From an uncultured Bacillota bacterium (lineage in GTDB: Bacteria > Bacillota_I > Bacilli_A > RFN20 > CAG-826), in NCBI GenBank assembly GCA_937876465.1, contig CALEHV010000033.1, positions 1 through 27,489 of the forward strand: a stretch of DNA of 27,489 nt. Reading direction: 5' to 3'. Numbering within the stretch: the first letter of the stretch is position 1; every line of letters starts with the position of its first letter. The translations under genes and the position numbers were made by a program. This document shows positions 17,545-24,117 of this stretch, in pieces. The notes beneath the pieces were generated by a model. It was given only the letters and a program-made list of their open reading frames with translations. It did not search any database and was not told the origin of the DNA.

Positions 17545-18179
17545 AGTTTGATTTTATCTAAATATCTTTGGCACTTTTGATAAGTACAAGAAGATGCATC
17601 AAGCACTTCCAAAGCATAATTAGCTAATGCTATACCACCATCAATATTATCAATGGACTTGCATATAGTGAGTCCTTTTTCTATAGATGGCATCATTGCG
17701 TTCATTAATGTTTGTGGGCACATTTTTATTGCGTACAAATCATAAAGAATTAATCTCTCGGTCTTTTCGATGTGCTCTTTATCATATCTATAGAAATAAT
17801 TGATGAAGAACATTAGATCAAAATGAAATGCTGTTGCTAAACAATTTCTATCTGATGCTTTAGCTAATTCTAAGTAGTAAGCACAAATAGAATCTATTAA
17901 ATCAAAATCAATTCCTATTTCTTCGTTTGTAATTCCAGTAGCAATATATTTCAAGATTGTAAATTGAGTTGAACAAGTCACAAAGGTGGCATTAGACCAT
18001 TCTTCATGAGCTTTTTCTAAAACAAATTTTTTTATGTGTTTATCTATATCACAATTTTTAAGATCGGTTTCCAAAAAACTTAGTATTTCTCTACCGTTGG
18101 TTTTATTTGTTTCTCCGCACCTTTTTAATGCAGTGTTTTTAATATCAACAATATTACGGCTATTTAATAAAGATTCCAT
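17541..18179 (-). CDS. Hypothetical helical protein, convergent with macrodomain gene
   Basis: A 212-aa protein that I do not recognise. It is mainly alpha-helical, cysteine-containing (about nine Cys, many in CG/CxxC-poor contexts), with no signal peptide or membrane segment. The pattern of repeated short amphipathic helices (ANYALEVLDASSCTYQKCQR near the end) is loosely TPR-like. The ATG at 18179 has no evident Shine-Dalgarno site. Its stop overlaps the macrodomain stop by 4 nt on the opposite strand, so the two messages overlap tail to tail. Confidence 0.65.
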   Translation of the reverse strand: MESLLNSRNIVDIKNTALKRCGETNKTNGREILSFLETDLKNCDIDKHIKKFVLEKAHEEWSNATFVTCSTQFTILKYIATGITNEEIGIDFDLIDSICAYYLELAKASDRNCLATAFHFDLMFFINYFYRYDKEHIEKTERLILYDLYAIKMCPQTLMNAMMPSIEKGLTICKSIDNIDGGIALANYALEVLDASSCTYQKCQRYLDKIKL

Positions 18180-18249
18180 GTAAATATTTTATATCATTTT
18201 TACAAAGAATGGGATTTCATAATTTTAGAAAACTTGCCCACTTGGGCCA

Positions 18250-18370
18250 TTGAAACCAGATAAAAGTTTGTGATAAATTATTCCCGCTGTTCAATTAGAT
18301 CTGTAGTTACATTTCTTTGGAAACAAGCACGTCCTTTTGGAAAGAGAGCCAGACTCACGGCTCTTTTTGT
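18250..18370 (+). ncRNA. Candidate small RNA with own promoter and terminator
   Basis: TTGAAA (18250-18255), an 18-bp spacer and extended -10 TGATAAATT (18271-18279) predict a transcript of about 85 nt. It ends at the strong hairpin GAGAGCC/GGCTCT(T) with a T-run (18344-18370). No open frame longer than a few codons lies inside. It fits no riboswitch or standard RNA family that I can recognise. The call rests on promoter and terminator alone. Confidence 0.35.
18344..18370 (+). terminator. Rho-independent terminator (plus strand)
   Basis: Stem AGAGCC (18345-18350) with GGCTCT (18359-18364), an 8-nt loop and a run of Ts. There is no plus-strand gene directly upstream, which is why a small RNA is suspected. 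Confidence 0.7.
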
Positions 18371-18456
18371 TTCTGGTTTTCAAAATTTCAAAATATTTTC
18401 TCAAACTGTAAAAATTGAGCCTCGCGTATTTTAGAGGTGGGGCGAACGGTACTATG

Positions 18457-18487
18457 AAAAAATCCCCACAGCGCTAGCCGGGGGGGA
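18457..18487 (-). terminator. Terminator of the 18513-19578 gene pair
   Basis: On the minus strand TCCCC (18487 side) pairs with GGGGA, followed by a six-T run. An AGCGCT palindrome sits in the loop. It lies 26 nt after the stop of the gene at 18513. Confidence 0.6.
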
Positions 18488-18512
18488 GTATAAATACATT
18501 TATTAATTAAGA

Positions 18513-19013
18513 TTAAAGCTTTGATAGTTTTCTTTTTCTATCATCTGCTAAAGCTAGAGCCTCTTCTTTTTCTTTAGGATCGTCAATGACAAGTTCAACC
18601 AATTCTCTAAAGTATTGGTCTTCATACCATATTGGTTTTGAATCATTGTTCCACCATTTAACTTCTCTAAATAACTCCCATTTATTTCCATTACCATATA
18701 ATTCATATTTAATTTTGAAAAATCTCCCGTGATCTTCTTTATTAAGAAACATTTCAAACACTTTTGCTGGAATAACTTCGTGTCTTACCTTAAACCGTTT
18801 ATCTAAATATAGAACAGCAGTAATGTTTTTGTTAATTGGAGTATAGTTAATTAACATTCCTTCATAAGAACCGAATCTAGGATACAAAGGCGTTGCTTTC
18901 TTTGAATACGTCAATATCGTATCACGGTGAGTTTTTAATGTTTTAGAAGCATCAGCCCATATTTGAAATTCAGCCTTTGCTTTCTTATAAGCTTTAGGAT
19001 CTACAGATCTCAT
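18513..19013 (-). CDS. Hypothetical protein of the integrated element
   Basis: A 166-aa soluble protein of unrecognised family, rich in Lys and Trp (WELFREVKWWNNDSKPIWYE), with a probable beta-rich middle and a charged helical end. The ATG at 19013 follows the TerS-like stop by 1 nt and has AAGGA about 8 nt upstream inside that gene, so the two are co-translated. A terminator follows its stop. Position next to a TerS-like gene suggests a phage or satellite function. Confidence 0.7.
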   Translation of the reverse strand: MRSVDPKAYKKAKAEFQIWADASKTLKTHRDTILTYSKKATPLYPRFGSYEGMLINYTPINKNITAVLYLDKRFKVRHEVIPAKVFEMFLNKEDHGRFFKIKYELYGNGNKWELFREVKWWNNDSKPIWYEDQYFRELVELVIDDPKEKEEALALADDRKRKLSKL

Positions 19014-19014
19014 A

Positions 19015-19578
19015 TTATTTTTCCTTCTTTCTTTGTTTTATTTGAGAAGCTTTAGCTTTAATTTTGTCATATCGAGCTTGTCTAATAATGTTACTAGCTT
19101 CAGTAAGTTCATCATCATTTACATCCATCCATAATTCAGGTTGACCTTTATTTTCCATGATCTCAAGTTCCTCTTTCTTTGGATGGAACTCTCTTCCAAA
19201 CTTAACTGTTAACAAATATTTGATGGCTTCAACATCTGGAGGAAATTCTTTCTCTACTTCTTGAATAGCTTGGTAATTCCTACCACCACCATCTTTCTTC
19301 ATAGATCTAACTTTAGTGGTGGATACGAATCCAACAGCTTTCTTTTTAAGAGCAGACATTACATCTGCTTTAAGAAGCTCATCTCCATACGCTAACGCAT
19401 CTCTGATTTCTTTATGATTGTTTTTTAATGAAATGAACGTGGCCTCGCTAATACCTAGGTCATGAGCCATTTTCTTTTGTGAGTAAAAATTAGAACTTGC
19501 GCCTCTAAGATATGCAATCTTTGAGTTTAGTAGTCCTTCACGTTTCCATTTGATGAATGTGTCTTCATTTCTTCTCAC
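19015..19578 (-). CDS. Terminase small subunit-like protein
   Basis: A 187-aa protein with an N-terminal helix-turn-helix (KKMAHDLGISEATFISLKNN), a central alpha-helical part (ADVMSALKKKAVGF) and a segment EFPPDVEAIKYLLTVKFGRE. The last resembles the PPDvxAixfxLxNR stretch found in many phage small terminases and related HTH packaging proteins. The lysine-rich tail fits DNA binding. It starts with GTG; AGGAAG lies 12 nt upstream, a long spacing. No large terminase is in the window, so it may be a remnant or serve a satellite that redirects packaging. The family call is moderately sure. Confidence 0.6.
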   Translation of the reverse strand: MRRNEDTFIKWKREGLLNSKIAYLRGASSNFYSQKKMAHDLGISEATFISLKNNHKEIRDALAYGDELLKADVMSALKKKAVGFVSTTKVRSMKKDGGGRNYQAIQEVEKEFPPDVEAIKYLLTVKFGREFHPKKEELEIMENKGQPELWMDVNDDELTEASNIIRQARYDKIKAKASQIKQRKKEK

Positions 19579-19877
19579 TTTCTATTTACACTTCCTAAAG
19601 CCCTTAGTGATTCAATTTGTTTAAACACTATGACCCGCTTAGATATTATCAAATCTAAACTGCTCCGGGAACGTGTCTAATGTATGCATTTTACTTTGTA
19701 AAGGTTGTTTTTGATATGGTTACTAATGGTTAATTAAAGTAATGCTTATTAACTAGAAAAGAAGTAAGAATATATACTCATACTTCCTCTCACATACATT
19801 ATCGAATGTAATAAATATTCCTTATTATTTTTTGTAAATATTTTTCGATATAGGTTGTAGCTATATCCAAATCCTTA
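19579..19877. other. Intergenic region with three inverted repeats
   Basis: No gene is seen. Inverted repeats are TTAGAT/ATCTAA (19639-19658), GAAGTA/TACTTC (19761-19786) and GATATAG/CTATATC (19847-19867). The last recurs in variant form in the next gaps of this element. The region must hold the promoter for the TerS-like gene, but no convincing -35/-10 pair stands out. Confidence 0.4.
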
Positions 19878-20318
19878 TTACTTATTCCAAGGAGTATTGA
19901 ACCAATCAACTAATTGTTTAATGGTATTGCATTCAAATAAAGGATTGGCTGAGAATTGTCCGCCTTTCTCTTTTCTTCCAAAGACAGCGTATTTTTTATT
20001 ATTCCAACAGCAATCAAATTGAACAGTGAATTGAACCTCACCATCTTCTAGATCTGCAAATCTAAAGTCATCGTATAATGGGCCATTTAAAGGACAATTG
20101 TTCTTGAACCATACATAATTCTTATCCAAGTTAACTTTGCCTTTCCCATTGATTTGAATAATGATTTTACCCATCTTGTAGGTCTTGGCTCTGAGTGAAG
20201 TATCTTTGCAGAACCAATCCCACCATCCAGCTTTGATTTGAGTCTTGATATCTGAATCTGAATATTGCTCGGTCATGAAGTTAATGGACCATTCTCTAAC
20301 TGATAGTTTCTTTTCCAT
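19878..20318 (-). CDS. Hypothetical accessory protein
   Basis: A 146-aa soluble protein without a recognised domain. It has many aromatic and Cys residues: GWWDWFCKD, KNNCPLNGPLYDDFRF and QFDCCWNNKKYAVFGR. The NCPLNGPLYDDFRF segment looks strongly conserved in character, as in small hypothetical proteins of Firmicutes mobile elements. The ATG at 20318 is preferred over an in-frame TTG at 20339 because GAGG lies 7 nt upstream. It follows the coiled-coil gene by 10 nt, so they form one unit. Confidence 0.75.
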   Translation of the reverse strand: MEKKLSVREWSINFMTEQYSDSDIKTQIKAGWWDWFCKDTSLRAKTYKMGKIIIQINGKGKVNLDKNYVWFKNNCPLNGPLYDDFRFADLEDGEVQFTVQFDCCWNNKKYAVFGRKEKGGQFSANPLFECNTIKQLVDWFNTPWNK

Positions 20319-20328
20319 GGTTCCACCT

Positions 20329-20592
20329 CTATTCTTCAATGTTGTCTAGATTATCTTCGGCTTCTTGAAGAGAACTAACAGTCTCCTCTATTGTTGAAGC
20401 TGTGTTATCTAGCCACTCCTGGCGTTGCTCTTGAAGCTCTGTTAATTCTTCCCTGTTTTCATAAGGCTCAATATCAGAACTTTCAGATTCTAAATCGCTT
20501 TGAAGATCCTCAAACTCAAGTCTAATAGAGCTAAGCTTTTCCTTAAGTTCTTCAATCCTCTTTTTAAATTGTTTTTTGGTGTATGTTGCCAT
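20329..20592 (-). CDS. Small coiled-coil protein
   Basis: An 87-aa, highly acidic protein made of heptad-like repeats (KKRIEELKEKLSSIRLEF, then a Glu-rich hinge, then ENREELTELQEQRQEW), predicted to be two antiparallel helices. The Shine-Dalgarno site AGGAGG lies 8 nt before the ATG, so expression is expected to be strong. No family is recognised. It precedes the 19878 gene in the same operon. Confidence 0.75.
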   Translation of the reverse strand: MATYTKKQFKKRIEELKEKLSSIRLEFEDLQSDLESESSDIEPYENREELTELQEQRQEWLDNTASTIEETVSSLQEAEDNLDNIEE

Positions 20593-20630
20593 ATCAATGA
20601 CCTCCTTCTTTGGTCAGTGATATATTCGCT

Positions 20631-20647
20631 CTATATCTTAGATATAG
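20631..20647. repeat. Palindrome CTATATCT-T-AGATATAG
   Basis: Perfect 8-bp arms around one T in the gap upstream of the coiled-coil gene. The arm contains GATATAG, as does the inverted repeat at 19847-19867. It is a candidate operator of an element-encoded regulator. Confidence 0.4.
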
Positions 20648-20665
20648 CAACTTAATAAGACACCA

Positions 20666-21037
20666 TTATTCGCCTTCATAAAACGATCTAAGCCATTCTT
20701 CGTCAGCTTTTAATCTAGCGAATCCAGATAGTACTGAGTTTCTAAAATAGGTATATCGATTAGAGACTTTGAATCCACTACCGTCAATCCATTTTCTGTT
20801 TAGAATTCTATGAACGTTGTAAGACAATACTTTTTGGAGATCTTCCATATTAGCTTCTTTTTCTAATCTTGAAAGAAACTTCTCATAACAAGGCAATTGA
20901 ATATCTGTTGGTTCAATTAGTCCTGCTCTAAGAATAACTTCAGTGTAATAACAAATAGGAAACGGTATTTTTTTAATCGCTTCATTTATATCAATTATTT
21001 TCTCTATATGTTTTGTCTTTTTGTTTTCCTTAGCCAT
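20666..21037 (-). CDS. Hypothetical protein of the integrated element
   Basis: A 123-aa basic protein, mostly helical, without a recognised domain. It has a Lys-rich N-terminus and a segment KWIDGSGFKVSNRYTYFRNS. The ATG at 21037 has only a weak GGA upstream. A cluster of four AGATA boxes lies 25-60 bp before the start. It sits directly downstream of the excisionase gene, a usual place for element maintenance or replication genes, but nothing in the sequence fixes its role. Confidence 0.65.
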   Translation of the reverse strand: MAKENKKTKHIEKIIDINEAIKKIPFPICYYTEVILRAGLIEPTDIQLPCYEKFLSRLEKEANMEDLQKVLSYNVHRILNRKWIDGSGFKVSNRYTYFRNSVLSGFARLKADEEWLRSFYEGE

Positions 21038-21061
21038 ATATCGTTATCCAAATGAATCTTT

Positions 21062-21092
21062 TATCTAATATATCTATTTATCTCTTATATCT
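21062..21092 (-). promoter_or_regulatory. Four phased AGATA boxes
   Basis: TATCT occurs at 21062, 21071, 21079 and 21088 (AGATA on the minus strand) with spacing of 9, 8 and 9 bp, just upstream of the 21037 gene. A regular array of this kind may be a protein-binding site. The stretch is AT-rich, so chance is possible. Confidence 0.3.
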
Positions 21093-21101
21093 CTTCTTTG
21101 C

Positions 21102-21281
21102 TTACTTTCTTTGGTTTTCAAGAAAGCTCTCAAGATCTTCCTTACGAATTCGATATTGATTACCAATAAGGACAGCTCTTAATTTTCCAGATTTGATATA
21201 GCGAAGTATGGTGTTTCTTTTGTAATGAAGAATTTCCATTACTTCGTTAACTGTATAAACAATTAAATTAGTGTTTTCCAT
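21102..21281 (-). CDS. xis: Excisionase-type HTH protein
   Basis: A 59-aa protein of the HTH_17/excisionase family: YTVNEVMEILHYKRNTILRY, then IKSGKLRAVLIGNQYRI and RKEDLESFL. This is the usual winged-helix pattern with the GKLRA(V/I)-x-x-G wing. The ATG at 21281 has GGAGG 8 nt upstream, and the start overlaps the integrase 3' end by 14 nt. Directional factors of this kind bind near the attachment site and steer tyrosine integrases toward excision. It is easily missed because of its length. Confidence 0.9.
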   Translation of the reverse strand: MENTNLIVYTVNEVMEILHYKRNTILRYIKSGKLRAVLIGNQYRIRKEDLESFLENQRK

Positions 21282-22191
21282 TTGTTTTACCTCCCAGTAC
21301 TAGATCAGACATTAATAATTCGCCATTGTTAGCTTCTCTATCGATACCATGAACATAAATCATTGTTGTTGAGATATCTTTGTGTCTAAGCAAGAGCTGA
21401 GCTTCATTTATACTCATTCCTTGCTTAATTAAATTAGTGGCCAATGAATGTCTGAGTGAATGTGCAGAGTAATGCGGATCGTCAATTCCGATGCTTCTAA
21501 GAAGCTCTTTAATGACAGATCTAATTCCCCAAGTTGGAAGTCTCTGCGTTTTTGTATTCCTACTATGGGTTACAAATAAAGCCTCTTCTGAATCATCTCT
21601 GGAGAATAAATAATCTTCGATAATTGAATAAACTTCATTTGAGATTTTTGCATATTGAGATTTATCATCTCGACCTTTACCTTGGATAAACAAGATATGA
21701 GTATCGTTTTTAATTGATAAATCTGCTTTATTTGCTCTTTCTACTTCAATGGTTCTAAGACCAGTTGTAGCAATAAGAGCTGAGATGGCATAGTTTCTTT
21801 TGCCTTCTGTTGTTGTAGCTAATTTCCCAGCTTTCTTTAGAAGCTTAGAAACTTCTTCAATTGTTAATGCGCTTCGTTTGAAATCTTTAGTTATCTTTTC
21901 ACCTCTGATTCCTAACATGATGTTTGGATAAATATCATTACTGGCTAAATCAACGAAGAAGCCTCTAAGCACTACCATCATCTTCTGAACCGTAGCAGAG
22001 CCAACTTGCTCCCTTAGATACTCCTTATAGACAATGAGATCTTCTTTATTTGGTGCAATTATTTTTTTGTCTATAAGGTAATTTCTAAATGAAGTAAGCA
22101 TTCTCTTATACGAATCTTTGGTGATTGGCTTTCTATCTAAGCCTTGGATGTATCTGTTTATTTGTACGTCCCAATCAATATTCGTCTGCAT
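21268..22191 (-). CDS. int: Tyrosine recombinase / integrase
   Basis: A 307-aa phage-type integrase. An N-terminal SAM-like core-binding domain (residues about 5-90) is followed by the catalytic domain with all expected residues: R146 (TGLRTIE), K172 (GKGR), H244 and R247 (HSLRH), H270 (LLRHKD) and nucleophile Y279 (MIYVHG). It lacks the long arm-binding domain of lambda-like enzymes, so it resembles short XerC/D-like integrases. The ATG overlaps the upstream HTH gene by 17 nt with no own ribosome binding site, so it is probably translated by coupling. The excisionase gene overlaps its end. Confidence 0.95.
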   Translation of the reverse strand: MQTNIDWDVQINRYIQGLDRKPITKDSYKRMLTSFRNYLIDKKIIAPNKEDLIVYKEYLREQVGSATVQKMMVVLRGFFVDLASNDIYPNIMLGIRGEKITKDFKRSALTIEEVSKLLKKAGKLATTTEGKRNYAISALIATTGLRTIEVERANKADLSIKNDTHILFIQGKGRDDKSQYAKISNEVYSIIEDYLFSRDDSEEALFVTHSRNTKTQRLPTWGIRSVIKELLRSIGIDDPHYSAHSLRHSLATNLIKQGMSINEAQLLLRHKDISTTMIYVHGIDREANNGELLMSDLVLGGKTNGKH

Positions 22192-22423
22192 GTTTAGTTT
22201 CTAAAGAATCTAAGTATTCCATTTCTTGCTTATACATTTCATCAAGTGGAATAGCTAATGCAGAAGCGATTAGTCCCATACATCTAAAGCTAACTTTATT
22301 GCCTGCATGACCGCATTCAATACGGCTATAGTGCTGGCGTGTTATACCTGTTAATTGAGAAACCTTATTAACAGACAATTTAAGCTTTAGTCTTCTTGTA
22401 ATTAAGTACATTCGATACTCCAT
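22175..22423 (-). CDS. XRE-type HTH protein (copy 2)
   Basis: An 82-aa protein, mainly an HTH domain (VNKVSQLTGITRQHYSRIE). It is a diverged paralogue of the gene just upstream: they share QHY(A/S)R(L/I)E, NKVSF/GKVSF, the Met-Gly pair after it, and a similar C-terminal EYL/QxSLE. AGGAGG lies 8 nt before the ATG. Its stop lies inside the integrase gene, so it is well placed to control integrase synthesis. Confidence 0.85.
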   Translation of the reverse strand: MEYRMYLITRRLKLKLSVNKVSQLTGITRQHYSRIECGHAGNKVSFRCMGLIASALAIPLDEMYKQEMEYLDSLETKHADEY

Positions 22424-22459
22424 ATTCTTTGCCTCCTTTCGTAAAAGTTAATGTTTGTT

Positions 22460-22702
22460 TCATTTCCTGCGTTCTAGTTTTAGCTCTAATGATTCTTGGT
22501 ATTCTTTTTCTAATGGATACAAAGAATCGAGACTAACACTAAATACTTCAGCAATACGTCCCATGGTGAGGAAGGATACTTTTCCTCCTCTTTCACCAGA
22601 TTCGAGTCTTGCATAATGTTGATAACTTAGGCCCGAATCACGTGCTACACGTCTTTGCGAGAACCCAGCTTTAGATCTTAAATCAACTAAGTATTTTCTC
22701 AT
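22460..22702 (-). CDS. XRE-type HTH protein (copy 1)
   Basis: An 80-aa HTH protein (FSQRRVARDSGLSYQHYARL, then ESGERGGKVSF). It is first in the int operon and faces the CI-like repressor across a 269-bp intergenic region. GGAGG lies 7 nt before the ATG. With the following paralogue it probably arose by tandem duplication. A Cro-like or integrase-controlling role is inferred from the divergent layout. Confidence 0.85.
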   Translation of the reverse strand: MRKYLVDLRSKAGFSQRRVARDSGLSYQHYARLESGERGGKVSFLTMGRIAEVFSVSLDSLYPLEKEYQESLELKLERRK

Positions 22703-22971
22703 GCATGTACCTCCTTTTGGTTGCGCTTTTTATCAGAGTTTTTTCTGAGCACACCAATATTTTAAACCATTGATAAAAACTATTCATTTGACTGCAAGAA
22801 AATACTAAAAACGCAACAAAACAGTAGCGAAAGTATCACAAAACATATGCTGGACGTCATTTTAATTTGCCCCGGATAACATATCGCGCAACCATTTTTT
22901 AACATTACTTTTTACATTTTGCTATCTTTTTAAATTCAAGTTTGTTAAGATTTTATCTAGAGGTGACAGTT
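22703..22971. promoter_or_regulatory. Divergent switch region between int operon and repressor
   Basis: This 269-bp AT-rich region has no gene. It includes an imperfect inverted repeat, GTTGCGCTTTTT near 22720 and AAAAACGCAAC near 22809, and a small TCAGA/TCTGA hairpin near 22734-22750. Promoters for both directions must lie here; TTAACA (22899-22904) with TATCTT (22923-22928) is a weak rightward candidate. The layout copies lysogeny switches of phages and ICEs. Confidence 0.45.
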
Positions 22972-23736
22972 ATGGATGAAAAAGAGCTCAGAATTCAAAT
23001 TGGCGATCGTATCCAAGAATACAGAAGATTAAGAGATCTAACTCAAGACGATATTGCTTATAAACTAAATATTTCAAGACAGATGGTTAGTAAATACGAA
23101 AGAGGCGAAGCTAAAATTGGAATTGCTAAGGCTAGAGAAATCTGCCACTTATTAAACATCCCTGAAGACTTTCTATATGCAGATAAAGAAGTAGTTAATT
23201 CAGAATTTAAAGGCGAAATGGAAATCTACACCATTAAGCAATCATCTGCCGGTTTCGGAGCTTTAAATAATAAAAAATGGGATTTGGTTCCAATTACAGA
23301 TAAGAGCAATAAACAACTTTCTTATACATTAGATTTCGGATTAAAGAATATTAAGATTGTTGATTTGTATGCAGTAAAATTATCAGAAGATAATAAGATA
23401 TTAAACGCACCTAAGGGCGCGATAGTAATCGTTCAATATCCTAATGCTGGTGAAATAGATTTAACAAAACCTATCTATGTCTTTTTAGAAATGGAAATTC
23501 ATCTTTATCAAGAGGGCACAGATTATGATGGAAGCCAAAAATTTAATACAAAATTCCTAACAAAGGTTGTTCCTGTTCAACAAATGAATGAAGACTTTAA
23601 TGCCTTAAGCTCTTATAGAACTTACAAAAAGCTTTATAAATTTACTGCTCCAGATGATAAAGAATATTATGCTGATGGCAAAACAATAAAAGAAGCTATT
23701 AAAGGCATAGTTAAAAAGGTAATCATAGATTATTAA
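22972..23736 (+). CDS. CI-like repressor with degenerate S24 domain
   Basis: A 254-aa protein. Residues 8-70 form an XRE domain (LTQDDIAYKLNISRQMVSKY). A hinge with Ala93-Gly94 in SSAGFG is like the cleavage site of LexA/CI repressors. The C-terminal part aligns with the S24 fold: VKLSEDNKILNAPKGAIVIV (135-154) occupies the place of VKVxGDSMxxxxPxG, so the catalytic Ser is Asn141. Self-cleavage should therefore be lost. The ATG at 22972 has GAGGTG upstream; an in-frame TTG at 22942 is unlikely. It probably represses the divergent int operon. The S24 alignment is my own by eye. Confidence 0.82.
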   Translation: MDEKELRIQIGDRIQEYRRLRDLTQDDIAYKLNISRQMVSKYERGEAKIGIAKAREICHLLNIPEDFLYADKEVVNSEFKGEMEIYTIKQSSAGFGALNNKKWDLVPITDKSNKQLSYTLDFGLKNIKIVDLYAVKLSEDNKILNAPKGAIVIVQYPNAGEIDLTKPIYVFLEMEIHLYQEGTDYDGSQKFNTKFLTKVVPVQQMNEDFNALSSYRTYKKLYKFTAPDDKEYYADGKTIKEAIKGIVKKVIIDY

Positions 23737-23805
23737 TTTGTCGCCTGTTGGACACTATGCGAGCAGATCCACCTCTGCTAAAATATAGGTGCAATTATTT
23801 AAGAG

Positions 23806-23838
23806 ATCTTCTAACCACTTTAGGCTAGGAGATTTTTT
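23806..23838 (+). terminator. Terminator after the repressor gene, overlapping a start site
   Basis: ATCTTCTAACC (23806-23816) pairs with GGCTAGGAGAT (23823-23833) with one mismatch and one G-T pair, followed by TTTTTT. The 3' arm contains AGGAG placed 7 nt before the ATG at 23839, so the hairpin would also hide that ribosome binding site. A smaller AGCAGA/TCTGCT hairpin lies at 23762-23779. Confidence 0.6.
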
Positions 23839-23895
23839 ATGTTTATAAGACAATCATCCATTAATTCAGGTTCATTAATCGGGCTACCGCTGTAG
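23839..23895 (+). CDS. Possible 18-aa leader peptide
   Basis: ATG...TAG encoding MFIRQSSINSGSLIGLPL, with AGGAG 7 nt upstream inside the terminator hairpin. It is too short to judge by composition. It lies in front of the recombinase unit and could be a regulatory leader or mere chance. Confidence 0.25.
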   Translation: MFIRQSSINSGSLIGLPL

Positions 23896-23961
23896 TAGTT
23901 GCTTTTTAACTTGATAAGCAAAGCTAATAGAGTGATTTATATAACACAGGAGGAATATCAA

Positions 23962-24117
23962 ATGAAAGATATCAAAATTGACATTAATGATATTGCATCT
24001 GGTGTTTATTCAATGCTCTTAAAAAAGAAGCTTCTAACACCGGATGAATATCATCTGCTGAAGAGCAAAAAACTTAAAAATGAAGAGGAGGAAGAAAAAG
24101 ATGAGCCAAACAAGTGA
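23962..24117 (+). CDS. Short protein coupled to serine recombinase
   Basis: A 51-aa acidic and lysine-rich protein: MKDIKIDINDIASGVYSMLL, then a SHOCT-like turn KKLLTPDEYHLLKSKKL and a Glu-rich tail. AGGAGG lies 8 nt before the ATG at 23962; an in-frame TTG at 23899 is less likely. Its end overlaps the recombinase start by 17 nt, and its Glu-rich tail codons supply the recombinase ribosome binding site. It may act as an accessory factor for the recombinase; no function is shown by the sequence. Confidence 0.75.
   Translation: MKDIKIDINDIASGVYSMLLKKKLLTPDEYHLLKSKKLKNEEEEEKDEPNK

Noticed and set aside
16727..18179. Classical toxin-antitoxin pair (HTH plus macrodomain)
   Set aside because: The macrodomain gene is divergent from the HTH gene, and the HTH gene is clearly first in the hsd operon. 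No DarT-like toxin is present.
18180..18512. tRNA gene or attachment site
   Set aside because: No cloverleaf or T-loop sequence could be folded, and no matching direct repeat was found elsewhere in the window by eye.
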